A stretch of DNA of 64,000 nt from Certhia americana (GCA_018697195.1 CM031857.1:56533340-56597339); one strand, 5' to 3'. Shown: positions 28,101-43,100, counted from the stretch's first letter. Notes: generated from the sequence alone by a model not told the origin. Made by a program: numbers and translations.

Positions 28101-31100
28101 CCTAGCACACTATTTAAACAGTCCTACAATTACACAACAGAATGAGCCTTTTTAAAACAATAGTGAGAAGGTGAGGAACTTACACTGGGAAAATTTCACT
28201 AGAAAATCCTTAATGCAGTATAAAGTATAAAGCAGTCTGTTGCACTACAGACAGTAGGTGACACTTAAACCATTTAAAGAAAAAATCCAATCACCTTCCT
28301 AATTCAGCAATTTGAGTATTTGAGATGCCAGAACTTTCTAAAGTTGAGACCAAAAGAAAGCAAAGACATATTGATAAAGCAAATGAATCCTACAAAGCAG
28401 AAAATATTTTAATTACTTTTAATTCAATATTTTGATTATTCTGAGGAAAAAATACTCATTAATACAGATTTATTTTCTTATATCCTTACAGTCACATCTG
28501 ATTTAATACAATTAGGAGACGCTGGTCACCTATATACATTTTCCAGGAGTTTAAAAAGAGAGAAAAAACCCCCAAACCAACCAAATAACCCTAAACCTAC
28601 ACATCTTCCTGCTTACATTAAGACTACTTGAAGATGTGCAGCAAGGCTGAATATCCCCTGTAGGGAAGTAGCAGAGGTTTCTAGAAATGCCTACTTTATC
28701 TTCAGAACATAGCCAACACAAAGAAAAGCTCTGTTACAACTTGCTCTAACATCAGCTCATCTTAAAACCATCTTCATAACTGTGTATCCAGGCTGTTTTC
28801 ATTTCAGTTAACAACCTTTATATATCAATCAGAGCACAGAGATCTAACAAACCACAAAGTTGTAACAATATTCTGGATAGACCCTATGTTAATACTTCAC
28901 TAAGAAGAGTGGAAAAATAGCAAATGCATCAAATTCAAAATTCTTATTGTTTTTCATGACTCTCTCCCAAGATTAATGTGTCCATTTTGGTTAACTTCTG
29001 CAGCATGCTGAATGCAGTCATGTGGATGCAATGCCATAGCTCCTGAATAAATATTTTTTTTTAAAAGTTAAGCTCTGCATATAAATTCACACTTTCAACA
29101 CACTGATCAAAGTTCCCTACCTTATGTTATTAAATTCATGTAAGGATCAGTAACTAGAACTTCCCAAAGGCTGCAAATTTCATTGCATTAAAAGGATTAT
29201 GTACAGAATTAATCTAACATTCTGACACTTGACTGACATTCATTATGATGAATAGGGACAACAGAGTTGTCACCTTGTTTTGCAGACTACAAAGAATTAA
29301 CAAAAAAATTAATCTTTAGTGCACAGGACAAGAACAGTAGTACGTGCAGGAACTGACATTACCTTCTACAGCATCTTTGGAATCTTCATCTTTATCTTCT
29401 GTTCCATCACTGTATTGTAATTAAGAAAACAGAAATATGAATACAGTCCAAGGTATGCACTAAATGTAGTAAATTCTAAAACTGTAATGAAGGTTAAACA
29501 AGTAGATCATGAAAGAATTAAAGAGTGATCATGAAAAGCAGCTTTGCTTCTCACACCACTTCATGTTGTAAACAGACTTATCAACCTCATAAGATTTTCT
29601 CTAAGGAAAAGAAAGGAGAAGAAACAAGCGGGAGGTGTTAAAGGTGCTACTTATTGATTTTAATAGTTTTGCTTCATATGTGAAAAGGTTGAGCCACCTT
29701 AAGTCACTATGATACGCATAGCTATAGGTAAGCCTAAGTGCTCTATAAAAACTAATTACTATGCAATTCTGAAAGTTTACACAAGCTAAAGGGAAAAAAA
29801 ACAGAAATCCTGTAGGAAGCAAGCTCTAGTCTGCATGAAAAAAAGTAAATCTAAAGACTTATAAAACTGCAGGCAAGAACATGCAAAAAAGGGACCTTTT
29901 TGCAAGCAAAACACATTAATCAGTTTTAGCACAGAAAAATTTAATCATTCAGGGTGGATTAATTAATGAAAAAATCATACTGTGATTAAGTGAGAAGAGT
30001 GTGAATTATGTATCAGCATAAAAAACATACTGTATTTTTATTTTCAAAAATGATGATTTCATGCATTAATTATGAGGAACCCATCTGGTTTGTATTTCTC
30101 AACTCAACCAACCTGTCTGATGTTGGAAAGGATAAATTCTCCTCATACACATCCCCTTCTAAACCAAGACTGCTCCAGCTACTGCTGTTACCATTACTGC
30201 CAGGAGAAGAAAAGAAGACAGCTGAACTAGAAAAGAACAATAGCTCCAACTAGAACCTTCATTTTCCTTACAACTCTTTCATCAAGACATTTAATGCAAG
30301 AGCACTGAAACTTTCTAGACAGGTTTTCTGGAACAAACATGACTCTCAGTGCTATCTAGGGCAGCAATGTGCATGATAATGCAATACTAGCAGTTTTCAG
30401 TGCACTGGTGAAAGTATTAATTTGTACTCATTAATTTTTTAGATCAGTGATAGCAGGAATTCTGTCCTCAGGTCTAAGCACATCACTTGTTATTTATAAA
30501 AGCTTAACAATTTCAAAAGGAATACTCAAAGAAAAATAGATTAGATCTGTATTATTTGCTTAAGGAGCAGCTAACAGTTAATAAAATTACGCATTGTGAA
30601 GACAACTTCACATACAAAATCCTCCCATCTCACTCCAAAAACCCAGTAATGCTCTCCAAAAGCCTGATGAGAAGGAATTCCTAAAGTAAAAAGGTATTTT
30701 TAAAATTCTTAATATTTTTCTATAAGTTGATCTTTTAAAAAAAGGAGATTTATAAATCTATGAAAACAATACTGAAAAGATTACTCCCAGTTCACAAAAA
30801 TACTGCATATACTCTATGACTACATTCAACCCAATGCAAAAAACTGAAAAAACTGAGCATGTTCTTACACTCGTTAATTTCAGTCATTATAAATAGCACA
30901 GTTTCTTAAGCCTGTCAATATGTACAAGATTGAGCAACTCATATGATTAAATCTCCATTCCCCAACTTCATACCTCCCCCAGAGCATGTCTGGAAGCCTT
31001 CCAAGAACAGGACTTCCAAATATCCAGCATTCTTCAAGAAAGCAGACTGTCTACTAGAGATGGCATGAGAAGCTGCGGAGTAACTGCAGAGAACAACTGC

Positions 31101-34100
31101 TGCAAGAAGATGCTTTCTCCACCTATGTCTTATGTCATGGCTGTTGAAGCTCATTTCCACTCATGGTAAACAGCAAAATGGTGGAAGAAAACATTTCAAG
31201 AGACAGACACTGATCTCTTTCAAGTGTTTACCAGTAACATTATCACCTATCAGTGTCCCTTGCTCTGCAGCATGCCAGCTTGGATCCCAATTTCAAAACA
31301 GCGAACAGCAGGTTAGCAAGTCTAAAATGTAAACACACTCAAATAACATGAAAAAAAGTTTAAGAAGTTGCAAATGCCTTATTCAGTACATCGTTGCTAT
31401 TTAGTCTACATGTCCAAAGAAAACTCAGAGTTCTCTTGTTATGCTAGCAAGAAAAAAAGAAATTAAAGAGCAGAAGCTTCTGAAGAAACCAATTCGCAGA
31501 AAACGCAAACCTGGTCTAAAAAACATTTCTCAAGCTACTGCGTGAGACCGTCACGCTCTATATGAAGTGTTAAATTTGGCTTAAAATTGTTAAATTACAG
31601 GTATAAAAAAAAAATTATATAGCCTATTGGTATCAATACTTTGCACTCACAGTGCCTCTTTCACTCGAAGTTCCAGATGCAGAACACAAATAGAAGTAAA
31701 AGCTGCCCTGGTTCTCAGACTAAAGGATAAAGGATTTGTAATCTAACAGAGTAACCTCTGCACACTGCTGTTCTGATAAGGTAAGATACTTAATGCATGT
31801 TACAGAGGTCAATCTTGGTCTGAAATAATCATATATATTGAACCATATGATTACAGTGAGTTAGGAGAAAGGGATAAGACCCTTTTCTAATTAACAGCCA
31901 AATTAGCAGACTTTAAAATTATCTGTAACCACAAAATAAGCAATAAACAGCCAAAGGCATTATAATGCCTCTCTAATGGTTCATGCAGCTCTTCAACAAG
32001 AGCCAGCAGAAGAATAACAAGAAAAGCAAGAGGCTTCTGCTCTGGGTTATAACCCAGGCTGGATGCTGGATGAAAAGCCTATGTCTACGCCTATGCTTAT
32101 ACCTACACATCAACCAGAGAGAAAGCTTAAGAACTTTTTAATTCTAAATTTAAGTCACTAGATTTAGGCATGAATAGCAGAAGACACAAGCACTTCCCTG
32201 CATAACTAACTAGCAAGTTCTCTAAATAACTTTCATCTTAACGGGGCTGCCCACAGGAAGCAGTGAATTAATTTCTTGCTTTGCTTGTGCATGGCTTTTG
32301 CTTTACCTGTTAAAATGTCTTTATCTCAACCCATGAGTGTTTTACTTACACTCTTCCAATTCTCACCCCCATCCCAACTTGGCAGAAGTGACTGGCTGGC
32401 TGGCTGGCTGGGACTTAGTTGTCAGCTGGGGTTAAACCACAACAGGGTATTATTACTGAATCTGGTCTTGTTACAGATCTCCCCCGGCTATCTTTTTTTA
32501 CATAGGGCAACAACCCCAGATCCTTCCTTCTACCTGATAAACCTCAGCAACACAGATGAATGCAAGTGCTGTTACCAAGCCACAATTAGTTCTGTAAAAC
32601 CAGCTGATCAATTTGCACATGCCTGTTTCCTCCATCAACACCTTGCTATCCAAATTATGCCTCCCCCTTTATGAGTAGCGTGTTAATTCAAGTCACTCCT
32701 CCTCTAACCTCTAAAACCTCTAACAGGTTTTCTTCCAAGTTATATAAATAACCTTCTTTTGATTTACATCTGTTTTGGGAATGATAAATAACAAATATGA
32801 CACAGGCACTACAGGTTCAGATTTTTTTTTTTTATAATTTTCATCATTATCAATCAATCTATATTTTATTGTGTGTTTGTAACTGCCAATATAGTGAATA
32901 TTCTTCCTTATACTCAGATTTTCATCATCATTTTCACTTGTTCAAGAAATATTTTACTAAAATAACTCTGAGTTAATGCATTCTTTTAGAAAATTATTAT
33001 GATTTATGAGTGATAAATCAGAGTAGCAGTTTGATAAAATCATTTAGTTAAGCAAAACATTAAAAATACTGCAGACATTTAACTGAGTAGTTTCACACTG
33101 GTACCAAATAACCTATTTGGATATTACTTAAGCAAGCATGTCTCCCATACTTTCCTTAATCTCAGCAATGCTGGAAGTACTAATGAAAGAAAAAATTTCT
33201 CCCATTTCTGCTATTCTTCAACAGAAATGCTGAACTTTTTTATATCAATCATAAAAATCTAAGTTTATTCATTCCTCATACATTCTTTATATAGAAGCTC
33301 AGGACACAACTCTCAGTATAATTCCCCCTGGAAACAGGCAGAGATATTGCAAATTTTAGTATAATTCTCCCTGGAAACAGGCAGAGATATTGCAAATTTT
33401 AGAAATGCCATTCTGATCTTTGTTAGTTATCAATCAGCCAGGGAGAAGCTCTACAGAAAAAGTTACTACCCTGAACAGGTAAGTTCCAGTATTACACACC
33501 TGTAAGTCCATGGTTAGCAGTATATAAATACTCCACCAATATCAGTTAGAGCAGCTTATAAATTCCAGTCCCAAAAAAACCAAAAATAGCTGGAAAAGCT
33601 CATCATGCAAAATAAGCTATTACATTTTTCAAAAATAAATGAATTTATATAAAACATTTTCTCAAGGATTAATATTTCATACCACAACATATAAACTGTA
33701 TTCTCAAGCTGTATTTTACACAGGGTGGTTGTTTTAAAAATGCTTACATTTTTTGCTAATACTTAAATTTTATATGTACAGTTTTACTTGATGGGATTCC
33801 CTGGCATCAATGACAATGCACTCTCCATATATTTTAGCGTATGAATATTCATGGCCAACAACATTTTGTAAGAAAACAAAATCATAATATTCAAACCATT
33901 TTTAATAAAAAAGTCATTGTGTGTTGAAGACAGAAATAATCTCTTCTCCTCCAAACCCTAGGAGAAATATCACTTGATGACAAGTTATGTGATGTCAAGG
34001 TAACTGTTTAACTATACTAACATCTTTATAATTACCTGTCACTTAGGTGAAGAAAACTGCTGCTCTCATCAGGATGTTCATCTTCAAAACTTAGATTGGA

Positions 34101-37100
34101 CCAACTCCCAGTGCTATCATCACCAATACTAAGACTCATCTGCTGGCTAACAACAGATTCAACAGAGTGAAATCCTTCTCTTCCAACAGAGCTAAACAAA
34201 AATTTAAGACAAAAACGTCACTGCATTTTATGCTAATCTGTGTTTAGTTCATTCACAGCAATTTAACACTATTCCAAATACATTAAATTCCACTGGAAAA
34301 GAAAAGGTGGGGAAGTCCTTGATTTGTGCCCTATTCTTAACACAAGAAATAGTGCAACCAAATTAACCTGAAATATCAACACACTTAGGTCATGGACTGC
34401 TATTTGGAATTCTTTCATTAGAAACCAAAGAGAGTGGTACAAAGAATTCTCTCATTTGGAATATTATTTGCTATGAAGCACAGAAGGCACTGTAGCTCTG
34501 CAAACTGTGTATCAAGGCACACTTTTCAAGCAGAAGACTTACCATTTCTGATCACCCTAGGACAGTAGGGCTATTTTCCCTTCAGTACAAGCATCTAAGT
34601 GATCTACTGCTGAGGGCAAAGTGCTTAAGTATAAACTGGTGTCTAAAATATCAGGATTCCATTTTTAAAAAAGTTTTCTGCAGAAAAAAAAAGTCTTTTT
34701 TTCTCCTTCAAAAAAGTGTAGCAATGCATGATTTGAATAGAATTTTCCCCTCAGGATGCAAGTTACAGTAAGTTTAACTTTTTTATCCAAAAACCAATCA
34801 ATCAACCATACCCCATAGAAGTTAATCTTTAGAAGACACTTCAAAAAATTCATTTAAAGAAGTTTGAACTCCTTACTAAAAAAAAAAAAAAACAACTTAC
34901 AAAATGTAAAGATGCACTTATGAAATAACTTTCATGTGCACACTGTGATTATCTATAAATGTGTCTGAAGCAGTAGGAAGTTCAAGAAAAATGATCAGCC
35001 TACTCCCACATAGCAAGCAGCCACAGTAACACACACAAAAAAAAAAAAAGTCAACCTTAACCACATCATTCCTAACACTTTGCTCCAGGGAGCACAAATT
35101 TGTACAAATATGTAGCTGAACTGGAACCCATCAGGATAATAAAAAAGGTCATTTTCCCCATTTTTATTTACAGTTATACCAGCACCAGTTCTCTACATCA
35201 CACAAGGCAGTTTCTCAGGGAACATATGCATTAGATACCACACACTAGATGATAAGAGAAGAAACATTTACAAATTGTGTCGCAGCAAAATTCTAATATT
35301 GCCTCCTTGCCCCAAATTCAATAATAAATAGTATCTCATTGAACCCAAATTTGTTGTTGGCATATTTTAACTAGAATTTGAAAAGTGTCATCTTTGATGC
35401 CATAGGTATAGAAAAACATCACCACATGATTTTTCTTTTTTTGTCACACACTGAGTAAGGACTCAACCCTGCTGTGCAAAGACCAACAATATACTACTCA
35501 AGAGTACTTTTTGCTGTTAGTATATACGTATTTCATATTAAACACTGAAATTTAGTTCAGTCCCACTGTGGCCTTTAGCCACTGAACATATAAACATATA
35601 TAAAAATCAATTTATTGTTCATCATGTTGCCCCTCTAAACACCAGAGAAAGAAACCAGTGTGAAGAATTCCCCTCCAAAAAAAAAAAAAAAAAAATAGTA
35701 GGAATATAAGTATTACTCCAAAATTAAAAAAGGATCGCTCTTGGACTTGGACGTGCAAAGATTTCACTCTGATCACAGCACAATCTGTTCTAGGAAACAG
35801 TTGTTTGCCACAAATTTACTGTGGCAAATATTTCCTATTTATAAACCTATTAAAGGAAACAGTATGTAACTGTTTGCCAAATACACAAGAATTTCAAAGT
35901 CAATTCCTTCATTATTGTATTACTATCTTATAAGCTAAAGTGTGGTTTAGCAAGTTGTTTTTTCTTAAAGTAACAGGTTATTATTTTTTCCTAGTAGTAA
36001 AGTCATCATCACAATACAGCCATAATAAAGAAATGAAGTCTTCATACTACAAAGCAATGGCTCATTGTTTTGATCATGAGATGTTGAACAGGAAGTATGA
36101 ACAGGGAACAAACCTGGATTCTGTCATGGCTCACAGACGAACAGAACCTGAAAGGACTAGTGTGTACAAACAGAGATACTATTTTGAAGTTGAAACAATA
36201 AGTTACACTTATTAGTCACCTACTGGAACATATATGTGCTGATATACATAGTATCCTTGGTTTCAAGCTCACAGGGGTGGGAAGAAGCCTTTTTTCCCTA
36301 GTTCTGAGTCATTTAAATATAACCAGAAGAACAAAAAAAAAAAAAAAAATACTCAAGAACATACAAGAACATAAAGCGAATCTTTCTAAAAAAATATATA
36401 TTAAAATTCCTTCTGAGCACATATTTGTATTAACAATCCTTTTCCTGATACAACATGCTACAAATGAGAGAAAATGAATATTACCTTATGGTAACTGCCT
36501 GACCAATATTAGTCATAGCTGATGTCATTATTTCAGTAGTAAGGCTTTCAGCAAAACTGACTCCATCTTGTCCAATACCACTGTCAGCTGTCAGACTTGT
36601 GTAACTCAGCTCTCTTTCTGCTTTCTCTATGGTCTCAGTAGCCCCCTTGTCAGAAAAAACTGTCCTCTGTTCTACATCAACGTGAATTTTGGGAATATCC
36701 AGCTGATACACTCTTGAACTTTGACAGGCACCACCCAATCCAGAATGAAGGAAATGCCTCACTGGAATGCAGGATTCTTGTGCAGGTAGATGATGGGACA
36801 TACTTTCTCTACAGTACCGATGTTCCTTCACACTGCAGCATCTACAGACAGTTCCAGAAAAAGGAGATAGTTTCTCAGTGTATGAGAGCTTATCCCCATT
36901 TTTTCTGTTTTCAGCCACATGGAGAACAGCTGACTCTAAACTCATTTCTAGAGTATCATCTGCTACTTTCCTAGCATATTTTTCTATAGCTTGAATTATG
37001 CCTTCACTGTAGCCATTTTCATTTATATTACCTGTACTATGATAAAGTTTATGATCTGGGGAGAAAGGAAGAAATGTTCTAGAAAACCTTGTTTTAATGA

Positions 37101-40100
37101 GATCCCCTGTGACTTCATCAAATTCAGTCTTTTTATATAGACAGGAATCTGTCAGAGACTTTGGCAAACATGCTCCGGAAATTTTCAGTTTCTTCCTGAC
37201 ATCACAAGTGATACTGTGAGCAAGGGATTCAGAAAAATGTAACAACTCTGTACATTCCATTCTCTGTGCGCAGACACTCCTCTCGAACGTTTGGCCTTCA
37301 CAGTGATGAATGCTGTTTTTCACTTGCTGTACTGCATCTTTACTCCCTGCTTTGATCAGCTCCAGCTTACCATTTACCTGTGCACTTTGCCCAGGAAATG
37401 TCTTTCTGCTGTATCTGAATTTGGTTTTTCTAGCAGCTTGCTGCAAGCCCGATTTGATAGACCTGTAAACAAGTCTGCTGGCATACTGATCCACTAACAG
37501 CTCAGTGCTACCCCCTTCTCTTTTCAGAATCCGGATAACATGATCCGCGTACTCGTCAGTCACACTCTCACAGCTCGGGTACTTGGATGTCAAACCTGTC
37601 GTGTCGAAACTTTGGGGTAAAGGAAGCCCAGATGAATCTTTCTCTCCTGGCCACTGGTCCTGTACGGGGCCACACCATTCTCTTGAACTACCATCTTTAT
37701 CACCTTTTCTCACATTAAAGCAATCCACCTGGCAGTTAACCCGCTTCAACCTCAACAGCTTGCACTGCCTTGATTTCACTACTTTCTTGGCCTCATTGAT
37801 GACTTTTCCTGCCATATCACCTGCATAATTCCACAAGGAATTACAAGTCTCTTCTGGAATATTTACAAATGCAGTATATCCACATCTTTTCTTCTGCATC
37901 CCTAACTGAGACTGCCTACCAGCTTCTCTTTCATTTGTTTTACCACCTAAATGGGAAGCAGCCATTTCAGTCGCTGCTGAAATTATGTGGCTAGCTAGGC
38001 AATCTGCATACTGAATTGTTTTTGCTGAATGCTCCTCTTTCTTAGCAAGCATTTCAGAAGGATCTTCATCTTCACTACTTTCCACTTCTTCAGAAAGTGA
38101 TCGCATGAGTTTCAGCATAAATTCCTCATTTTCCAAAGAGTCATGTTCAGTTTCAGACAAATCAGTAAGGGATGGATTGTAGGGTGTAGAAGGTGGTGTT
38201 GCAGGTGCAAATTCCTTTGCCAATTCTCCCTTGAGTTTCTTGGACAGTTTTCTTAGGTTCCTTTCAGAACTACCTTGACGTGGTACTAGAGGAGTTGGTG
38301 GGGGTGTATCAGGCACTAAACAGCTACTTCCATGTTTCAGGCTCGATTTTTCTTCCATCTGCAAAGTACCTTCACTGCCAAATGTCTCTGAAGAAAAGCT
38401 ATTTGCATGCAGTAGACAATCAGTCTTCCTGTAATTCAAAGCTCCTGCTGATAGTTTCTGGGTATCACTTTTTTTGGTAGGCTTGTTTAAGCATGTTATT
38501 GAACAGCTTCCTGTGTCAGTACAGTCCTCTAGAACATGCCTAGCAAAAGTCACAGTGGAACAAGGCGGTGGTGATTTTGAAGAAAATCTGTTTCCTTTTT
38601 GATCTTGCCAATAATCCTTAGATTCTAAAAAGCACTGAACAGAATGAGTTGGAGTAAGAAATTTACATGGATTATTCAAAGGCAACTGTTGTTGTTCCAC
38701 AACTATAGAAACATTACTTAGTTTCTCAGCCTCTTGCTTCTTTATCACACATTGTTCTTTTTGATTGCTATCTCTGTAAGTCTGTGAGCTCACATTACAT
38801 GTTAAATTCTCACTGGTATTGCATAACACAGTTTTACTTTCTTCCACAGATTGCTTTACGACATACTTGGCCAAATGATCAGCAAACGTGCTCTTGGGGG
38901 AGTCTTCACCAGTACCTTGCACATAAGGTTTTTTATCTATTACTTTTCTTGTTAAAAAATCTGAATACTCTTCTACTGCTTTTGTTACTCTAGATGAGGT
39001 TATGGTTTCATAAGCTTCATTTACTATCATATCTACCATAGTTCCAGAGAAAGTATTAATGCCTTTTGACCCACTTGTTAATTCTGAATTATTGTTCATT
39101 CCAGATCTGTTATTTGTTAGTTTGGTATCATTCTGGTTACAAAAGAGTGATGGAGTACTTTCAGTACTTTGACTGTGATCTGAAGTTAGATAAATATTTC
39201 TGAAAGAAGCAACTTCCTCCTCTTTCATTTTATTTGTGAAAAATGGATGAGTGGAGTCTTTGAATACTTTTGTACTGTCATCAGCATTTGGAACAGTGGA
39301 TACTTTTGCTTTGTAAGCATCAGAGGAAACCTGTTGTTGACAAAGAGCTCTTCCAGCTAAGGGCACAGGTATTGAGCTCACAACACCAGAGGTACAAAAC
39401 AGAGCTTGCTGAACTGTATATTCCTTCTTGGATTCTTGGATTTGCTTTAGTGCTACCCTATCGTTAAAATTAGGAGACGCTGTGGAAGTCTGTGTTGACT
39501 CCAACATACTTTCTGCACTTACATATTTGATATTGTCCATGGAAACACTAATGGCTGCTTGTGTTGTGAAGGTCACATCAACCTGGGATAGTTCAATAAA
39601 TGCCTCCTGAATGACAGATTCAGACAAATCTCGGGCATAGGATCTTACCACTTTGTTTTCATAATCAAATGATGAGGGCTGTGCAGTAGGTGTTGATGGA
39701 TATGAAAACTGGCATACTTCCATGATTCCTTCAAACACAAGTTCTTCGGCAAGGTCTGCTGCAAACCGTGCAACAGTGTTGGTAAATATTTGTTTCTTTA
39801 CCTGACGCAATTCTTTCAAAGCACCAGTTATAGCTTCGCTCACCAAAAAGTTTGCTATGCCATTAATGGCACGCTCCTTCAGCGACATTGCTCTACGTCT
39901 TCCGATCTCATAAAAAGCCATTTGAAAGACTGAAGAAGTCAACCTAGCAGCCAAATGGCAAAGTGCATTTGTGCATGAAGAAACACCTTTTTGGAGGTCT
40001 TTAAATGCACTGCCAAAACTTTTTTCAACCAATTCAGTTGCAAATTTTTGAATGCTATCTCTTATCATTAGTGACCTATGTTTAGATTTAGCTTCCTTCT

Positions 40101-43100
40101 CTGGCTCCTTACTAGTTTTCATTTTGAGATCTGCAGCTTGCCTCTTCTTCTCTTTCAAAGTAACCCTTCTGTGCTTTGAATCATTCTCTGCACACATTTG
40201 TTCTGATGAGGACTCAGAAAAAAAAAACAGAACCCAGTATTTCACATGAAACACTGTCAGCATATGCAGAGTAACTGTTATAAGCTGTATCATGGTGACT
40301 TCGACCTGTCCCATCTCCACCCAGGTTAATTCGACACAAGCATTCAGAAGACCCACAGCTCCCTAGGGGGCTGAAGGCTGATGTTCTAATGGGGCTGAAG
40401 AAGGCTCCATTCTCTTCCCCTGATGTTTTAACTGGGCGAGGGGATTCCGGGACCTCAAAGATGCTGCTGTACGGCGATTCTGGCTTACGAGGAGTTGGCT
40501 TCCTTACATTGGCTGGGAGAGTGGGTCGATCAAACTTGAATTTCTGAGGATTCATTGTAATGCTTGCAGAAGACAATTTTTCATGTGCAGTCCTCCTTTT
40601 CTGGGCAGGATTCCCTAGGATGGGATCCCTAATAATTTTACAAGAGCTTTCCAAGGCTTGTTCCAGCTCATCAAACTGATCAAAACTATCAAAAAATTCA
40701 CTCACTTCTGAGTCTGAATCCTCTATACCATCTTTTACTACTGGAATTTTTGGCAGCTGAAGTTTTGCCTTCAAGCTTTTTTGATACCCTTCTTCATCTA
40801 AGAAGATGATGGGGCTTGGGCTGGAGCAATCTGACTCAGAGGATTCAGCTGGAGAGGAAGAAAACAATGTTTTATGTAAAAAATTAACACCTTGATCAGA
40901 AGGATTATATGGCTTATAGAAACTCCTTTGTATCCAAGGATCAGAAATTGAGGTTGTAACTGAATTCTTTACTGAGGACAGCTCTTTAAGTCCCAAAATA
41001 TCAATCAAAGTAGAAGATCTGGCAGATGATTTTCGATGTGCAGAACCCAAAAGAATCTTTGAGTCAACAGCTTCTAAACATTGAGATGGGATGGTCTGTG
41101 AAGCTGCATCTCGATGGTTTTGAGAAGTAAAGCTGCATGTACCTGAGGGTAAAAAAAAAGTAAAAAGAGATTGCTTCAAAACCAAAAATTTCCACAGAAC
41201 TACAGCAAACTGGACCAATTTTAATGGCAACTTCTGGGTTTACTATTGTTGCAAAATGCTACTTCATCTTTCATGATTAAAGTAATCTTTCATTTTCTTT
41301 AAATCCTACTATACAAATCCAATCACTGACAAATTAATGTATTTTTTAGCACAAAGTAGAAAAAGATTTTATTTGATATCCATCTGACACTGAGATTAGA
41401 ATCTTTGGTTTATGAGTTGGTAAGCTGTTGTGAAAAGAGAAAAAAAAATATTTCAATTGATAATATTCCTTTACAAAGCATGATTAATGTAAAAAAATTA
41501 CAGTTTATTTACATTTACTTTCTTATTAAATCCCAACAGCCTAAATTTCAAATACCGATTTCTACAAGTGTGCAAGAACTTACCAGCACTTGCTATCTTT
41601 GAAGGTTCATCTTCATCTAAGTGTTCAAAAGCAGTGACAAAATCATCTTCAATTGAAGAAACTGAATGATTGGTGTCATCATCTTCTCCATGGGTCGTCT
41701 CTGTTTGATGTTTTTGTGAAGAGTTTATTTCCACTGCATATCTTATGCCTGTGGTATACTTGCTTAGCAAGGTAAATATATAATCAGCTTTGATCCTTGG
41801 GAACGAAGGAGACAGCCTCATCACACAAAACACTTCAGGAAGCTGATTCTTGAAAAAGAGAGCAACAAGAAAACAAAAAAACAGCAATCTTCAAGGGATT
41901 CTTTCAACGCATTTTTATGAAGAGTAAATAATTATAAAATATTTTAAATACAAGAACATTAATTCAACAGTTTGTATAGAGTGATAGCTAGAATCACTTA
42001 TTCATTTTTTTAAGGTCTGCATTCTGAATAAATCACTGAAATAATGTAACATAACCATGCTAACACGTACACAAGAATCTACTAAAGAATGCGTGTTAAA
42101 AATTTGTGGAAGAACACAGTATTTCAGAGCATGTTTATGCCATATATTTCAGTTTATAGGATCTGTTTCTTCAAGGTACCTTTAATCTTATATGCAGTGT
42201 TTGTAATTGGAAAGAATATAATTAACATGGGAACAATATAGAAATAAAAATAATGGAAATTCTATCATTAACAGCATTTATAATTTTTTTTTGTTTGTAA
42301 GAAAAGCAATCACCAAGTTTTAGGAACACCAGACATTCCCTTAATTTTGGGCACCTCTGTTTCAACAAAAAAAAGTTTGCTGAAGATGAAAGCTACCCGA
42401 GCAGATCAGAGATAGGTAAGCTGACAAATTTCATACTCTTTCCAAATCGCCAGTGAAAGGGACTATAGCCTAGAGAAGCATGGGATCAGCACCATAGTTA
42501 AATATTGGTTAAGTATTTTCTGTAAACAATACCCCATAGTTTATTTTCATGAAACAACAAATATAGTATAAATACTACTGTGGCTAAGATGGCCCAAAAC
42601 CAAAAGCAAGACAGGGTGTAATACGACTAAACTGTTTAGAAGGCAAAATGTAATGCTTCTGACATGCAAGAAGACACAAAAATTTTACCTGATGTTTCAT
42701 GACATAAGGTTTTGCCACAGTTTTCTTTATGTCTTTTAGAAATACAGCCTCATTTTCTTTTAGTTTGTGCAACTGGAGCGATTTCAGAACATCTGGAAAC
42801 TCTACAGAAACAGCTGACAACTCCTGATTTTAAATAAAAAATATTGAAAGTACAAAATCAAAAACATAGCGTGCAAATGACAACGGGGTTAGTTTCATAC
42901 CTCCCCTAAATTTTAACAGCTGCTAATTCTGGTAAAGTTTTTCTTTTCTTCCCTATTTCTTATTCTATCCCCCACTTACTCTCTCAGACTGTGATGTAAA
43001 GCTTGTGTAAACAAGATTTAATTCACTCCATACTTGGAAGATGCCTAAAAGTCATGAAGCAGAATCTTGAAAGTGCTGAAAAGCAGCTGCACATCCTACA

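Larger units (their letters stand above)
30197..34035 (-). other. AKAP11 intron 8
   Basis: AT-rich intron of 3.8 kb. It holds a 43-bp tandem duplication (33315-33400), an LTR remnant ending at about 32444, and a run of TGGC repeats at about 32391-32413 within it. Confidence 0.6.

Noticed and set aside
32276..32674. Plus-strand open frame of 132 codons in intron 8
   Set aside because: It begins inside an LTR-like remnant and runs through a TGGC repeat; there is no protein similarity.
36485..41142. Idea that AKAP11 here is a pseudogene because of the frame break
   Set aside because: All other exons are open, phases match at every junction, splice sites are canonical and the promoter is intact; one homopolymer base is a more economical explanation.
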